Assembly: GCF_012030425.1 (NCBI RefSeq)
Contig: NZ_JAAUVN010000003.1
Coordinates: 1 to 64,000 of the forward strand
Length of the DNA: 64,000 nt
Reading direction: 5' to 3'
Source of the DNA: Sphingobacterium sp. B16(2022)
GTDB taxonomy: Bacteria > Bacteroidota > Bacteroidia > Sphingobacteriales > Sphingobacteriaceae
In this document: positions 1 to 9,392 of the stretch, piece by piece
Numbering within the stretch: position 1 is the stretch's first letter
Layout: every line of letters begins with the position of its first letter
Notes under the pieces: generated by a model
Databases searched by the model: none
What the model was told of the DNA's origin: nothing
The model's input: the letters and a program-made list of their open reading frames with translations, nothing else
Program-made: the position numbers and the translations under genes

Positions 1-14
1 TTTCCGTTGGGACT

Positions 15-46
15 GCAAAGGTAGAAATCTTTTTGGTATATCCAAA
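15..46 (-). promoter_or_regulatory. Leftward Bacteroidota-type promoter
   Basis: On the minus strand a TTTG (-33, 43-46) is followed after 19 bp by TACCTTTGC (-7, 15-23), which matches the Bacteroidota sigma consensus TTTG/TAnnTTTGC. It would drive transcription off the left edge of the window, so its gene is not visible. A second lone minus-strand -7 match, TATCTTTGC, lies at 165-173 without a clear -33. Confidence 0.5.
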
Positions 47-547
47 ATAAATGTGAAAATTTATTTTTTTGTTTTCCTGCTGTTTCTGCGTTTAACCTGA
101 ATTAAACCCTTCTTTTTTCAGTGCCTCCCCTTTCGGATCAGCCGTTCCTCCCTTGCGGAGTGGTGCAAAGATAGCACCTTTTTATAATCACTTCCTAATC
201 TTTTCCGGAAATAGTTTGCCGTGAACCGGTAAAAGGCTTATAACCTGACCGATAAATTTAGATGTTCGCTGTTTCGGGAGCTCAGAAACGGGCGATCCTG
301 GCTTTGAACTGTAAAAAGGGTATGCGGGCGGACTGTTCGTCCTGGGCCGTCTTTTATGGATACAGTATGCTTTTAGGAAATGGTTCCGCAGAAATTATAT
401 CTTCTCGGAGTATCGGTACAGCAGGATCATCGTTACTATTACTATTACCCTCCGTACAGATACTCCAGAATAAGGCATATTATAACCTGATCAGGAACTG
501 ACAGGGACCTGATTATTATTTAAGCCAGGATTTATATAGATATTATT

Positions 548-603
548 GGGATTTTATAGGGGGTTTATAGGGATATATCCCTATAAACCCCCTATAAAAT
601 CCC
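548..603. repeat. Perfect 56-bp palindrome in a gene-free region
   Basis: Two 28-nt arms are exact reverse complements with no spacer; the centre lies between 575 and 576. Each arm contains GGGATTTTATAGGGGG, or its complement, next to a TTTATAGGG unit. C-runs at 579-581, 588-592, 601-605 and 612-616 give the minus strand four G-runs separated by 6, 8 and 6 nt. No T-run follows as in a normal terminator. It could extrude a cruciform, bind a dimeric protein or mark a recombination site; the role is unknown. Confidence 0.9.
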
Positions 604-934
604 CCTCTTATCCCCCTGTTATACCTCTCTTATATGCGAACAAGGTACCCAGTTGTTTATAACATGGTATCACCCTGCTAACAATAGTAGGTTTCTTTTG
701 ATTTACTTAAGTACAGTGTGATTTATGACGTTACTAATTACTTTAACGTGGTCCTATCATCTTGTCAAAACAATGCTGCTCCATGAAGCAATCACACCTT
801 GAAATCTCTTTAAATAAATGAAAGCTATCGCGTCCTTACGATGAGCATCGTAATATTAAGGAAAAATAAAACTGAAGTAAAAATCAAAATATACGCAAAG
901 AAGCTCTGATTCATTTTATTAAGGAAAAGGCCTA

Positions 935-968
935 AAAATAAAAAAGTCATCTCCGTTGAGATGACCTT
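935..968 (-). terminator. Rho-independent terminator of the sphingolipid operon
   Basis: On the minus strand, GTCATCTC, a 4-nt AACG loop and GAGATGAC form a perfect 8-bp stem (946-953 and 958-965). A T-rich tract follows. It lies about 40 bp past the stop of the GtrA-like gene and closes the leftward operon. Confidence 0.85.
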
Positions 969-1005
969 AATAATCTTATTCCATAAATATTTCAAAAGCC
1001 GATTT

Positions 1006-1392
1006 CTACTTTTTAAAAACCCAAAATCGCTGAAGTGTATAATTAAATCCCAAGGAAACAATAATCTCCACTATTACTTTGGAGACTAATGGGTGTAAGT
1101 GCCATATATCATCCAATAAATAAATACCACCCGACTTTAATAAAATACTTCCTGCAACTACAACTACAAATTTACCGAGCTGCTGGCCCAACGGGGCAGC
1201 AGTATTATTGAAAGACCAATAACGGTTAATAACGAAATTAACAATGGCTCCTAAAGAGCCACTGATTACATTTGAGAATGCTGGAGAAAAACTCAGCACT
1301 TTATAACAAAAAGTATAAATACCAAAATCGGAAAGACCGCCTACAAAAGCAGATAACTGCGCCTTAAAGAACTCTTTGATTTTTGGGTTCAT
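1006..1392 (-). CDS. GtrA-family four-helix membrane protein
   Basis: This 128-residue protein has four hydrophobic segments and the duplicated GtrA signature: FVINRYWSF near residue 55 and FNYTLQRFWVFKK at the C-terminus. GtrA proteins are thought to help move polyprenyl- or lipid-linked sugars across the inner membrane. It is the last gene of the sphingolipid operon, 3 nt after the CDP-alcohol phosphotransferase, and a terminator follows. In this setting it may move or present a glycosylated lipid or lipid precursor; that is inference. The family call is firm and the substrate is unknown. Confidence 0.85.
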   Translation of the reverse strand: MNPKIKEFFKAQLSAFVGGLSDFGIYTFCYKVLSFSPAFSNVISGSLGAIVNFVINRYWSFNNTAAPLGQQLGKFVVVVAGSILLKSGGIYLLDDIWHLHPLVSKVIVEIIVSLGFNYTLQRFWVFKK

Positions 1393-1395
1393 ATC

Positions 1396-2085
1396 TTATA
1401 AATTTTCTGACTCTTTAGTTTTCTTCTCTTCAGCATCTCTGATATCGCCTAAATCTAATAACTTTTTAGTATCAATAGAATTTATAACAAAAAGAATAGC
1501 ACAGATACCCATCACTAAGTAATGAATTGCACCTACAAAAAATACTTCTATAAGTAAAACAAGACATATAATGACCCTGATTTCTGTAGGCCCAACAATT
1601 CCTGCATCTATTGTATACTTATCTGTTACCTTATAACGCAACAAAGAAAGAATCATGGCCCAGCCATACAAAGCTACCAATACAAAACCTGTTAATTCAA
1701 AATTACCTTTTGCATAAAATACATACCCCAGACCAATCAGTACCGTACTGATCCAATCCATTACAATATCCAGTGAAAATCCATACCATTTACGCGATTT
1801 ATTTCTATAAAAAGCAATACGGCCATCAAGAGAGTCTCCGAACCATTGAATAAAAAAGCCTAGAATACCTAGCAGTAGATAATTAATGTCACAATATTGG
1901 GCCAAGATAAAACTTGCCATAATCATGACGGATCCAAATAGACCGATCGCTGTCAAACCATCGGACGAAATCCAATTTGGAATACGTGGAACTAAATATG
2001 AAATAAATTTCTGTTCCGGATTACTCAATATATTTGTTCTTTTTCTATCTTGAAAAAGTTTTTTATTTATTTTTTGACCACTCAT
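1396..2085 (-). CDS. CDP-alcohol phosphatidyltransferase family protein, candidate sphingolipid head-group transferase
   Basis: This integral membrane enzyme would transfer a phosphoalcohol from a CDP-linked donor. The family motif D..DG..A(R)...G...D...D is present as DSLDGRIAFYR followed by GFSLDIVMD; with the ATG at 2085 these are D84, D87, G88, A91, F92, G102, D106 and D110. The usual Arg after Ala is replaced by Phe92; the next Arg is two residues later. About six hydrophobic segments follow. An upstream TTG at 2106 would overlap the epimerase gene; the ATG at 2085 after AAAAAGAGAG is preferred. Its position after ceramide-type genes suggests it makes phosphosphingolipids such as ceramide phosphoinositol or phosphoethanolamine; the acceptor is inferred. 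Confidence 0.85.
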   Translation of the reverse strand: MSGQKINKKLFQDRKRTNILSNPEQKFISYLVPRIPNWISSDGLTAIGLFGSVMIMASFILAQYCDINYLLLGILGFFIQWFGDSLDGRIAFYRNKSRKWYGFSLDIVMDWISTVLIGLGYVFYAKGNFELTGFVLVALYGWAMILSLLRYKVTDKYTIDAGIVGPTEIRVIICLVLLIEVFFVGAIHYLVMGICAILFVINSIDTKKLLDLGDIRDAEEKKTKESENL

Positions 2086-2096
2086 CTCTCTTTTTA

Positions 2097-3089
2097 TTAT
2101 AACCAATTATGATCACGGTACCACTGAATTGTAACCTTCAGTCCAGCATCCAAATCATAACGCGGTCTATATTGAATATTTTCTTTTGACGAACTGATGT
2201 CACATGCCCAACTGGCTGCTGTCAATTCATTTAATCTTTCCGGATACAATACCGGTATGGTGCTGGAATTTTTATAAGCCCGCTCCATAACCTGAGCAAC
2301 ACCTTTCACAAGACTAAATGGAAGATGAAATCTATATAATGATTTTGAAGTGTATTTCTTGAAAATTGTCGCCATTTCATAACGACCATAAACTTGGCCG
2401 TCTGTAATATTGTAAGATTTTTTATCTCCATTATCGAGAAAACAAGCATTTAAAATAGCATCTGTCAGATCTTTCACAAAGACAAACGTTAATTTTTGTG
2501 GCGATTTCCCGATATAGGCATCAAATCCAGCATTTAATGTTTTAAATAAAACAAAAAGATCTTTCTCTTTGGGACCATACACGGCGGTGGGGCGAATAAT
2601 GGAAAGCTTATTAGCTGCATATTTTTCAAGCATGCGTTCTGCTAACACCTTACTTCGACCATAAGCAGTCACAGGATGATACTCGTTTTGTTCATTGATA
2701 GCTGGTGCATCATAGGCCACCGGGCCAATAGCTGCCAAACTACTGATAAAAACAAAACGTTCAAGAGGAATATTAGCCTGAAATACCGCATCTGCTAAAA
2801 CTTCAGTATAACCGACATTAACATCAACAAGATCCTGCTCATTCTTCGCTCTAGTCATAGCTGCTCCATGAACAATATAGGCATATTGCTCTTGCTCCAG
2901 CAGTTTCAATAATGAATCCTTATCTTTAAAATCAGGATAAACAAATTGATCAACAAAAGACTTTATTTCACTGACATCACTGGTTTTCCGAACAGCTGCA
3001 TGCACCTCCAAACCTGCCTCAAGGGCAGCTTGAACGAGATGATAACCGACAAAACCACTTGCGCCTGTGATTAGGATTTTTTTTCTCAT
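2097..3089 (-). CDS. NAD-dependent epimerase/dehydratase (extended SDR), candidate ceramide reductase
   Basis: The 330-residue protein begins with the Rossmann motif ITGASGFVGYHL (GxxGxxG) and has the SDR catalytic YGRSK (YxxxK) near residue 145. Extended SDRs act on nucleotide sugars, 3-beta-hydroxysteroids or related keto substrates. Its start overlaps the stop of the GNAT-like gene by 4 nt (ATGA), implying translational coupling. Together with serine palmitoyltransferase and the GNAT-like protein it matches the bacterial ceramide pathway described in Caulobacter (Spt, bCerS, CerR), in which CerR is an SDR of this type that reduces the keto group. The CerR role is inferred from context. Confidence 0.85.
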   Translation of the reverse strand: MRKKILITGASGFVGYHLVQAALEAGLEVHAAVRKTSDVSEIKSFVDQFVYPDFKDKDSLLKLLEQEQYAYIVHGAAMTRAKNEQDLVDVNVGYTEVLADAVFQANIPLERFVFISSLAAIGPVAYDAPAINEQNEYHPVTAYGRSKVLAERMLEKYAANKLSIIRPTAVYGPKEKDLFVLFKTLNAGFDAYIGKSPQKLTFVFVKDLTDAILNACFLDNGDKKSYNITDGQVYGRYEMATIFKKYTSKSLYRFHLPFSLVKGVAQVMERAYKNSSTIPVLYPERLNELTAASWACDISSSKENIQYRPRYDLDAGLKVTIQWYRDHNWL

Positions 3090-4210
3090 AGCGCTTGCTC
3101 ATACAAACGATAGCGTTTGTATAATTCTCCATTGATTTGCTCGATGGCGTGATTCATCATATAATTAGTATCAAGCATCCACGAGCATTCTGCTCCTTTG
3201 ACGGTAAACCCATCGCCAGAGTTTTTAATTATCCTACCATAAAGGCAGGCTTCTATTCCTAATTTACGATACTCATCCAATACGCCAAGCATCAAAACTC
3301 GAATTAGGTTCACCTTTTTCAATCCAAAGAGCAATTTAAAAATCCCAGTCGGCAATAGTCTACCACGTTTGATTTTAATTAGAATCTGATTGATATCCGG
3401 AATTCCTAAAGCGAATCCAATGACCTTCCCATCCTTTTCAGCCAATAAAGCATATCGAGGATCAACGATCATTTTCATTTCCTTTGCAGCGTAGTTAAAT
3501 TCATCTTCCGTAAAAGGCACAAAACCTAAGTTTTTATCCCAAGCTTTATTATAGATCTCCCTAATTCGCTCGGTTTCATTTTTAAAATCCTTCAAGTTCA
3601 TTTGACGAATCTTAATTCCCGAACGGTTTAATCGTTCTTCCAGTTTCTCCAACAACAGCACAGATCGTTTACTTGCTTTATTTTCCATCACTAGGTAGGC
3701 ACGCAAATCAACTTTTTTTTGAAAACCTGCTTGAGTAACTAATTCTGGATAATAAGGAAAATTATAAGGCATCATCGCTACAGGTGGGCTATCAAATCCT
3801 TCGATCAATAAACCACAAGTATCATTAGTCGTTAAATTAATTGGACCAACAATATTAGTTCCACCTTTAGCTTTCACCCAATCCTTTGCTGCTTGAAACA
3901 AAGCATTTGCAACCTCTTGATCGTTAATACAATCAAAAAATCCCCATTGCCCTTCCTGCACTTGATTGAATGCATTATGATTAACATTCCAAATTGCGGC
4001 GATACGACCGACCAGTTTTTGATCTTTGTATGCTAAAAATAATTGTGTGGAGGAATGTTTGTAGAAAGGATGCTTACCAGGAGTAAGCAAATCATACTGA
4101 GCAAGATATAGCTCTGGTACATAATAAGGATTTTCCGCATATAAACTATGCGGAAAATCTATATATAACCGTTTCTGTTTCTTTGTTTCAACGGGAATAA
4201 CCTGTATCAT
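3086..4210 (-). CDS. GNAT-like acyltransferase, candidate bacterial ceramide synthase (bCerS)
   Basis: This protein has about 374 residues and no signal peptide. It contains motifs of a large GNAT-related family: NPYYVPEL, HPFYKHSS, VGRIAAIWN, GQWGFFDC and VGPINLTTND. A C-terminal acetyltransferase-like half (PRYALLAEKDGKVIGFALG) follows. Related proteins sit beside serine palmitoyltransferase in many sphingolipid-making bacteria, and one in Caulobacter acts as the N-acyltransferase bCerS. The GTG at 4219 abuts the upstream stop; I prefer the ATG at 4210. Acylation of sphinganine or 3-ketosphinganine is the likely reaction, but substrate order cannot be read from sequence. A generic N-acetyltransferase is the alternative. 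Confidence 0.8.
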   Translation of the reverse strand: MIQVIPVETKKQKRLYIDFPHSLYAENPYYVPELYLAQYDLLTPGKHPFYKHSSTQLFLAYKDQKLVGRIAAIWNVNHNAFNQVQEGQWGFFDCINDQEVANALFQAAKDWVKAKGGTNIVGPINLTTNDTCGLLIEGFDSPPVAMMPYNFPYYPELVTQAGFQKKVDLRAYLVMENKASKRSVLLLEKLEERLNRSGIKIRQMNLKDFKNETERIREIYNKAWDKNLGFVPFTEDEFNYAAKEMKMIVDPRYALLAEKDGKVIGFALGIPDINQILIKIKRGRLLPTGIFKLLFGLKKVNLIRVLMLGVLDEYRKLGIEACLYGRIIKNSGDGFTVKGAECSWMLDTNYMMNHAIEQINGELYKRYRLYEQAL

Positions 4211-4219
4211 AATAGACAC

Positions 4220-5437
<1,218 letters not shown>

Positions 5438-5580
5438 TTAAATTTTATAATTGTTTTTGATTGTAATGATTACCAAAATAATAGCTTCATCATCAACACT
5501 TTCAATTCCTACTTCCAAATAGATTAACACAAAATGACTTCATAATACTGCACGAAAAACAGTATTAAATCAAAAACGAT

Positions 5581-5589
5581 GCAAACATA
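5581..5589 (-). promoter_or_regulatory. -7 element of the sphingolipid operon promoter
   Basis: Read on the minus strand this is TATGTTTGC, an exact TAnnTTTGC match, about 160 bp before the spt start codon. No good TTTG -33 is present at 17-23 bp, so the assignment rests on the -7 alone. Confidence 0.45.
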
Positions 5590-5721
5590 CGAAAACAAAA
5601 GCTGACTTTCACTTAATGTTAGTCATATTTTTCACATATAAATATCGTAAAAATAATTTTAATTTAACACTTAAATTAAAATCCAAAAATAACAATGCTA
5701 AAAAAACACCATTATAATATT

Positions 5722-5730
5722 TATATTTGC
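5722..5730 (+). promoter_or_regulatory. -7 element of the smpB promoter
   Basis: TATATTTGC matches the Bacteroidota -7 consensus and lies about 80 bp before the smpB ATG. A clear -33 TTTG is not seen at the expected distance. Confidence 0.5.
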
Positions 5731-5808
5731 TTTCCTATGTGATTACATTTAACAAACTTAATCTGGTTTGTATTGGAAATGGAATAGGAATAAATATATT
5801 AAGAAATT

Positions 5809-6264
5809 ATGGCAATATCATCAGATATCAATATAAAAAATAAAAGAGCTTCATTTGAATACAACCTTCTGGACAGGTATGTTGCAGGAATACGTTTACT
5901 AGGCACTGAAATTAAATCAATTAGGGAAGGGAAAGCAAATATCAACGACAGTTTCTGCAACTTTTTCCATGATGGACTTTATTTGCGGAACATGCATATT
6001 GCCGAGTATTCGCATGGATCTTTTTACAATCATGAAGCAAAACGAGATCGCCAGTTGCTTTTAACAAAAAAAGAATTAAAAAAATTACGCGTGAAAGGTG
6101 AAGAGAAAGGCTTTACAATCGTTCCTTTACGTATTTTCATCAGTGCCAGAGGATTTGCAAAAGTCGAAATTGCCTTAGCACAAGGTAAAAAAGACTTTGA
6201 CAAGCGTGATACAATTAAGGAAAGAGAGGGCAAAAGAGAGCTTGATAGGATGATGAAAAAATAA
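5809..6264 (+). CDS. smpB: SsrA-binding protein SmpB
   Basis: SmpB binds tmRNA and delivers it to stalled ribosomes for trans-translation. The 151-residue length is standard. Signatures include [52 protein letters not shown] and the basic C-terminal tail [14 protein letters not shown], which mimics the anticodon stem in the A site. The ATG start gives the usual N-terminus. It converges on the AraC-family gene with only 4 nt between stop codons. No tmRNA gene was recognised in the window. Confidence 0.97.
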   Translation: MAISSDINIKNKRASFEYNLLDRYVAGIRLLGTEIKSIREGKANINDSFCNFFHDGLYLRNMHIAEYSHGSFYNHEAKRDRQLLLTKKELKKLRVKGEEKGFTIVPLRIFISARGFAKVEIALAQGKKDFDKRDTIKEREGKRELDRMMKK

Positions 6265-6268
6265 AATT

Positions 6269-7222
6269 TTATTCTCCTATTATATAAGCACCGGGTGTCA
6301 CCCCCACCCTGCTTTTAAAGAGACGGACGAAGTAGTTTACATCATTAAACCCCAAACTAAAGCACGTCTCTTTAACACTTTTTGTTTTTCGTAATAAGCT
6401 CTTTGCCTGTTGCATACGCGTTCGTATGATATATTCGATAGGCGTTATTCCCAACTCATTCTTAAAAAGGCGAAATAGACTTGATTTACTCATATTTGCC
6501 TGTTTTTCCAAAATTTCCACAGTAATGGATTCTGAAAGGTTGGCATGTATATAGTTACGAATATGCTGTAATACCGTGTTCGTTTTTGTCTTGGCAATAT
6601 CAAGTGATAATAGTGACTGCGTCTGTAGGAGACGAATAACTAATTCATTAAATGCTAAATCTGCTAATGCATCTTTCAACACATTATCCCCTGTAATGGT
6701 CTGAAATAATTTATTAATTAAATCTGTCAATTCGGGTGTATTATAGAGATGGAATAAATTCATATCTAATTTCCAATCTGCTAAATGTTGTTCTTTGGGA
6801 TAGCACTCATTTAAACGGTTGATCACACCGTCTATCTTACTTTTACTTATGGTCAGCGCCGTACATTGCGTAGGGTCGGTAAAGGTCGCTTCGGGAAAAT
6901 CGATCTGCATCTTACTATAAGCTGGCAAAACCATGGTCTGACCAGGTAAATAATCAAAGGAATCCACCTGTTGCAAATGCATCACTTTTTTACCCTGAAT
7001 CATATTGATCATAACCAGATCATCAAACTGTAACGCTACTTTTTCTGACGCCTTGTATGTTTCAAAGACATTAAGCTCCAAATTTTCTAACGTAAAAGCT
7101 CTCCTATTTTCTACCAAAGTAGAAAGTTCATGACGCGACGAAAATGGTAATGTATTTACAAGCCTGTTATTTATCATATCCCTATCTTTTATTATAATTG
7201 GCTGGTAATCAAACTTAGACAA
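6269..7222 (-). CDS. AraC-family transcriptional regulator, likely activator of the aldehyde dehydrogenase gene
   Basis: The C-terminal about 100 residues form a two-HTH AraC domain: ILEKQANMSKSSLFRLFKNE, then GITPIEYIIRTRMQQAKSLL and CFSLGFNDVNYFVRLFKSRV. The N-terminal about 200 residues are a cupin-like sensing domain. The longest frame starts with TTG at 7222 (317 residues); an ATG at 7177 would give 302, and I cannot decide between them. It is divergent from the aldehyde dehydrogenase gene, and a 12-bp direct repeat with 21-bp period lies between them. The inducer is probably an aldehyde or alcohol, by inference. Confidence 0.9.
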   Translation of the reverse strand: MSKFDYQPIIIKDRDMINNRLVNTLPFSSRHELSTLVENRRAFTLENLELNVFETYKASEKVALQFDDLVMINMIQGKKVMHLQQVDSFDYLPGQTMVLPAYSKMQIDFPEATFTDPTQCTALTISKSKIDGVINRLNECYPKEQHLADWKLDMNLFHLYNTPELTDLINKLFQTITGDNVLKDALADLAFNELVIRLLQTQSLLSLDIAKTKTNTVLQHIRNYIHANLSESITVEILEKQANMSKSSLFRLFKNELGITPIEYIIRTRMQQAKSLLRKTKSVKETCFSLGFNDVNYFVRLFKSRVGVTPGAYIIGE

Positions 7223-7285
7223 ATTGTCTTAAATATCCAATAGTATTAGCTTGATTAATAGAAATATTTGTTGATAACGTTGCTC

Positions 7286-7318
7286 CTATTGTGCTATCGT
7301 TTGAAACTATAATGCTAT
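7286..7318. promoter_or_regulatory. Candidate AraC-type operator, direct repeat with 21-bp period
   Basis: CTATTGTGCTAT (7286-7297) and CTATAATGCTAT (7307-7318) match at 10 of 12 positions and start 21 bp apart, two helical turns. This is the spacing AraC-family proteins use for tandem half-sites. It lies between the divergent AraC-type and aldehyde dehydrogenase genes. ATCGTTT also recurs nearby at 7296-7302 and 7328-7334. Confidence 0.5.
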
Positions 7319-7385
7319 ACGAGAACAATCGTTTTCGTTAAATTTGGTATTCAACAATTTGTATAACATTATAAAAATAAATATT

Positions 7386-8888
7386 ATGGCAGCAATTCAA
7401 AGACCATCGTTTAAAGAACGTTATGGAAATTACATTGGTGGAGAATTTGTTCCACCTACATTAGGTAAATATTTTGACAATATTTCTCCCTTAGATGGAA
7501 AAGTATTTACACAAGTCGCACATTCCACAAAAGAAGATTTAGAACTCGCTGTTGATACTGCATCGAAAGCATTTGAAACTTGGGGAAAGACTTCAGCAAC
7601 CGAAAGAAGCATCATTTTAAATAAAATAGCAGACCGCATCGAACAGAATTTAGAATATATTGCCACAGTGGAAACTGTTGACAACGGAAAAGCTGTTCGC
7701 GAAACATTAAATGCCGATATTCCTTTAGCCATTGATCACTTCCGTTATTTTGCAAGTGTTATCCGTGCTGAAGAAGGTTCGCTAAGTGAATTGGATCAAA
7801 ATACGGTGTCTCTTATTGTGCATGAACCTATTGGTGTGATCGCGCAGATTATCCCTTGGAACTTCCCTATTCTGATGGCTGTATGGAAATTAGCTCCTGC
7901 ATTAGCTGCAGGTAACTGTGTGGTTCTAAAACCTGCGGAAAGTACCCCCACATCAATTCTTGTTTTAATGGAAATAATCGGTGATTTACTTCCTGCTGGT
8001 GTTGTTAACATCGTGAATGGTTTTGGTGGTGAATTAGGTCGCGCATTAGTAACAAACCCTAAAGTTTCTAAAGCTGCATTTACAGGTTCTACCGCAACAG
8101 GTCGTATGGTAATGCAGTATGCAACTGAAAATATCATTCCTGTAACATTGGAATTGGGCGGTAAATCTCCAAATGTTTTCTTCAGTTCTGTCATGGACCA
8201 CGACGATGCATTTTTAGACAAAGCAATTGAGGGAGCTGTTCTGTTTGCATTAAATCAAGGTGAAATTTGCACTTGTCCATCGCGTTTATTGATTCAGGAG
8301 GATATTTACGAACGCTTTATTGCTAAAGTAATAGACCGTGTGAATCAAATTAAAGTTGGTGATCCTTTGGACCCTGAGACTATGATGGGTGCACAGGCTT
8401 CAAAAATCCAAAAGGATAAAATCATGTCCTATATAAAATTGGGTAAAGAAGAGGGGGCAGAAGTATTAACTGGTGGCGATGAGAACCATTTGGGTGATGG
8501 CTTAGAAGATGGTTATTATATCAAACCAACTTTATTTAAGGGTCATAACAAAATGCGTATTTTCCAAGAGGAAATATTCGGCCCGGTATTAGCAGTAACT
8601 ACATTTAAAGATGAAAAAGAGGCTTTAGAAATTGCTAATGATACCATTTATGGGCTGGGAGCTGGTGTATGGACACGAGATGCTCATCAATTATACCAAA
8701 TCCCGCGCGCTATCCAGGCTGGACGTGTATGGGTCAACCAATATCACTCTTATCCTGCAGGCGCTCCTTTTGGTGGTTATAAGCAATCGGGTATCGGACG
8801 TGAGAATCATAAAATGATGCTCGACCATTACCGTCAAACAAAAAATATGCTGATTTCTTATAGCAAAGAGAAACTTGGATTTTTCTAA
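7386..8888 (+). CDS. NAD(P)-dependent aldehyde dehydrogenase (AldB/ExaC-like)
   Basis: The enzyme oxidises an aldehyde, probably acetaldehyde or a similar short one, to the acid. The ALDH fold is clear: [33 protein letters not shown] with the general-base Glu, and [11 protein letters not shown] with the catalytic Cys at about residue 295. That GE.CTCPSR form is typical of the AldB/ExaC group. The ATG at 7386 gives about 500 residues and the usual N-terminus; an upstream ATG at 7344 adds a non-conserved, AT-rich leader. The divergent AraC-family regulator and following DUF779 gene form a commonly seen trio. Confidence 0.93.
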   Translation: MAAIQRPSFKERYGNYIGGEFVPPTLGKYFDNISPLDGKVFTQVAHSTKEDLELAVDTASKAFETWGKTSATERSIILNKIADRIEQNLEYIATVETVDNGKAVRETLNADIPLAIDHFRYFASVIRAEEGSLSELDQNTVSLIVHEPIGVIAQIIPWNFPILMAVWKLAPALAAGNCVVLKPAESTPTSILVLMEIIGDLLPAGVVNIVNGFGGELGRALVTNPKVSKAAFTGSTATGRMVMQYATENIIPVTLELGGKSPNVFFSSVMDHDDAFLDKAIEGAVLFALNQGEICTCPSRLLIQEDIYERFIAKVIDRVNQIKVGDPLDPETMMGAQASKIQKDKIMSYIKLGKEEGAEVLTGGDENHLGDGLEDGYYIKPTLFKGHNKMRIFQEEIFGPVLAVTTFKDEKEALEIANDTIYGLGAGVWTRDAHQLYQIPRAIQAGRVWVNQYHSYPAGAPFGGYKQSGIGRENHKMMLDHYRQTKNMLISYSKEKLGFF

Positions 8889-8906
8889 TCAGCAAAACAC
8901 AATATT

Positions 8907-8940
8907 AAAAAATGGGGTTATCGATATAATCCCATTTTTT
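8907..8940 (+). terminator. Terminator or attenuator between the aldehyde dehydrogenase and DUF779 genes
   Basis: A 15-bp stem with one G-T pair (8907-8921 and 8926-8940), a CGAT tetraloop and a terminal run of six T lie 18 bp after the aldehyde dehydrogenase stop. It should reduce read-through into the DUF779 gene 33 bp further on. Confidence 0.8.
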
Positions 8941-8972
8941 AATTTCTTATGATACTGATATAAAAGCAATAT

Positions 8973-9350
8973 ATGATGACAGAGCGTTTAGCAGTTACTG
9001 AAAAAGCCAAAGAACTGATTCGTGAATTAGTAGCTCAACACGGAGATCTGATGTTCTATCAGGCTGGAGGGTGTTGCGAGGGCACACAGCCTCAATGTTT
9101 TGAAAAAGGGGGATACTATCCCAGAATGAATGATGCTATGATCGGGCTTGCTGAAGGTTATGAATTTTGGATCGATCGGGATTTATTTGAATATTGGAAA
9201 TTTTCACATTTCACACTTGATGTACTTGATGGGTTTGGCCCGGGGGGATTTTCTTTAGAGTCTTCTTTGGGGAAAACTTTCAAAGTACACTATAGGCTAT
9301 TTACTGAGGAAGAGCTAAACGACCTATCTCCTATAAAACGTATGGAATAA
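8973..9350 (+). CDS. DUF779 family protein
   Basis: This 125-residue soluble protein has the family's conserved HGDLMFYQAGGCCEGTQPQC motif with a Cys pair and a third Cys, plus VLDGFGPGGFSLESSLGK. The Cys cluster could bind metal or undergo redox chemistry. DUF779 genes are typically next to aldehyde dehydrogenase genes, as here, but their biochemical role is not established to my knowledge. The start is either ATG at 8973 or 8976. An intrinsic terminator upstream means that its level may be set separately from the dehydrogenase. Its stop codon lies inside a 33-nt palindrome. Confidence 0.9.
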   Translation: MMTERLAVTEKAKELIRELVAQHGDLMFYQAGGCCEGTQPQCFEKGGYYPRMNDAMIGLAEGYEFWIDRDLFEYWKFSHFTLDVLDGFGPGGFSLESSLGKTFKVHYRLFTEEELNDLSPIKRME

Positions 9351-9371
9351 CAAGACTTGTTATTCCATACG
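9339..9371. terminator. 33-nt palindrome overlapping the DUF779 stop, possible bidirectional terminator
   Basis: CGTATGGAATAACAAG (9339-9354) and its exact reverse complement (9356-9371) flank one A. The left arm includes the last codons and the TAA stop of the DUF779 gene. It sits between convergent genes. T-runs beside it are short, so termination strength is uncertain. Confidence 0.6.
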
Positions 9372-9392
9372 CAATTTAGGATATCCGATATA

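Larger units (their letters stand above)
1..1005. other. Gene-poor region upstream of the sphingolipid operon terminator
   Basis: I see no gene I can support here. Open frames at 262-501 (plus) and 825-1061 (minus) lack recognisable domains, and the second overlaps a terminator and the downstream gene. The region contains a leftward promoter-like element (15-46), a perfect 56-bp palindrome (548-603) with neighbouring C-runs, and the leftward terminator of the sphingolipid operon (935-968). The rest looks like ordinary AT-rich spacer. Confidence 0.6.

Noticed and set aside
165-173. Minus-strand TATCTTTGC as a second leftward promoter
   Set aside because: It has no -33 at the expected distance and is not next to a visible gene.
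262-501. 79-codon plus-strand open frame in the gene-poor region
   Set aside because: No recognisable domain, promoter or conserved start; the region also lacks coding-like composition.
825-1061. 78-codon minus-strand open frame
   Set aside because: It overlaps the terminator of the sphingolipid operon and the 3' end of the GtrA-like gene, and its sequence is hydrophobic without a family pattern.
7430-8221. Minus-strand open frames inside the aldehyde dehydrogenase gene
   Set aside because: They are antisense shadows of a well-supported gene and have no family features.
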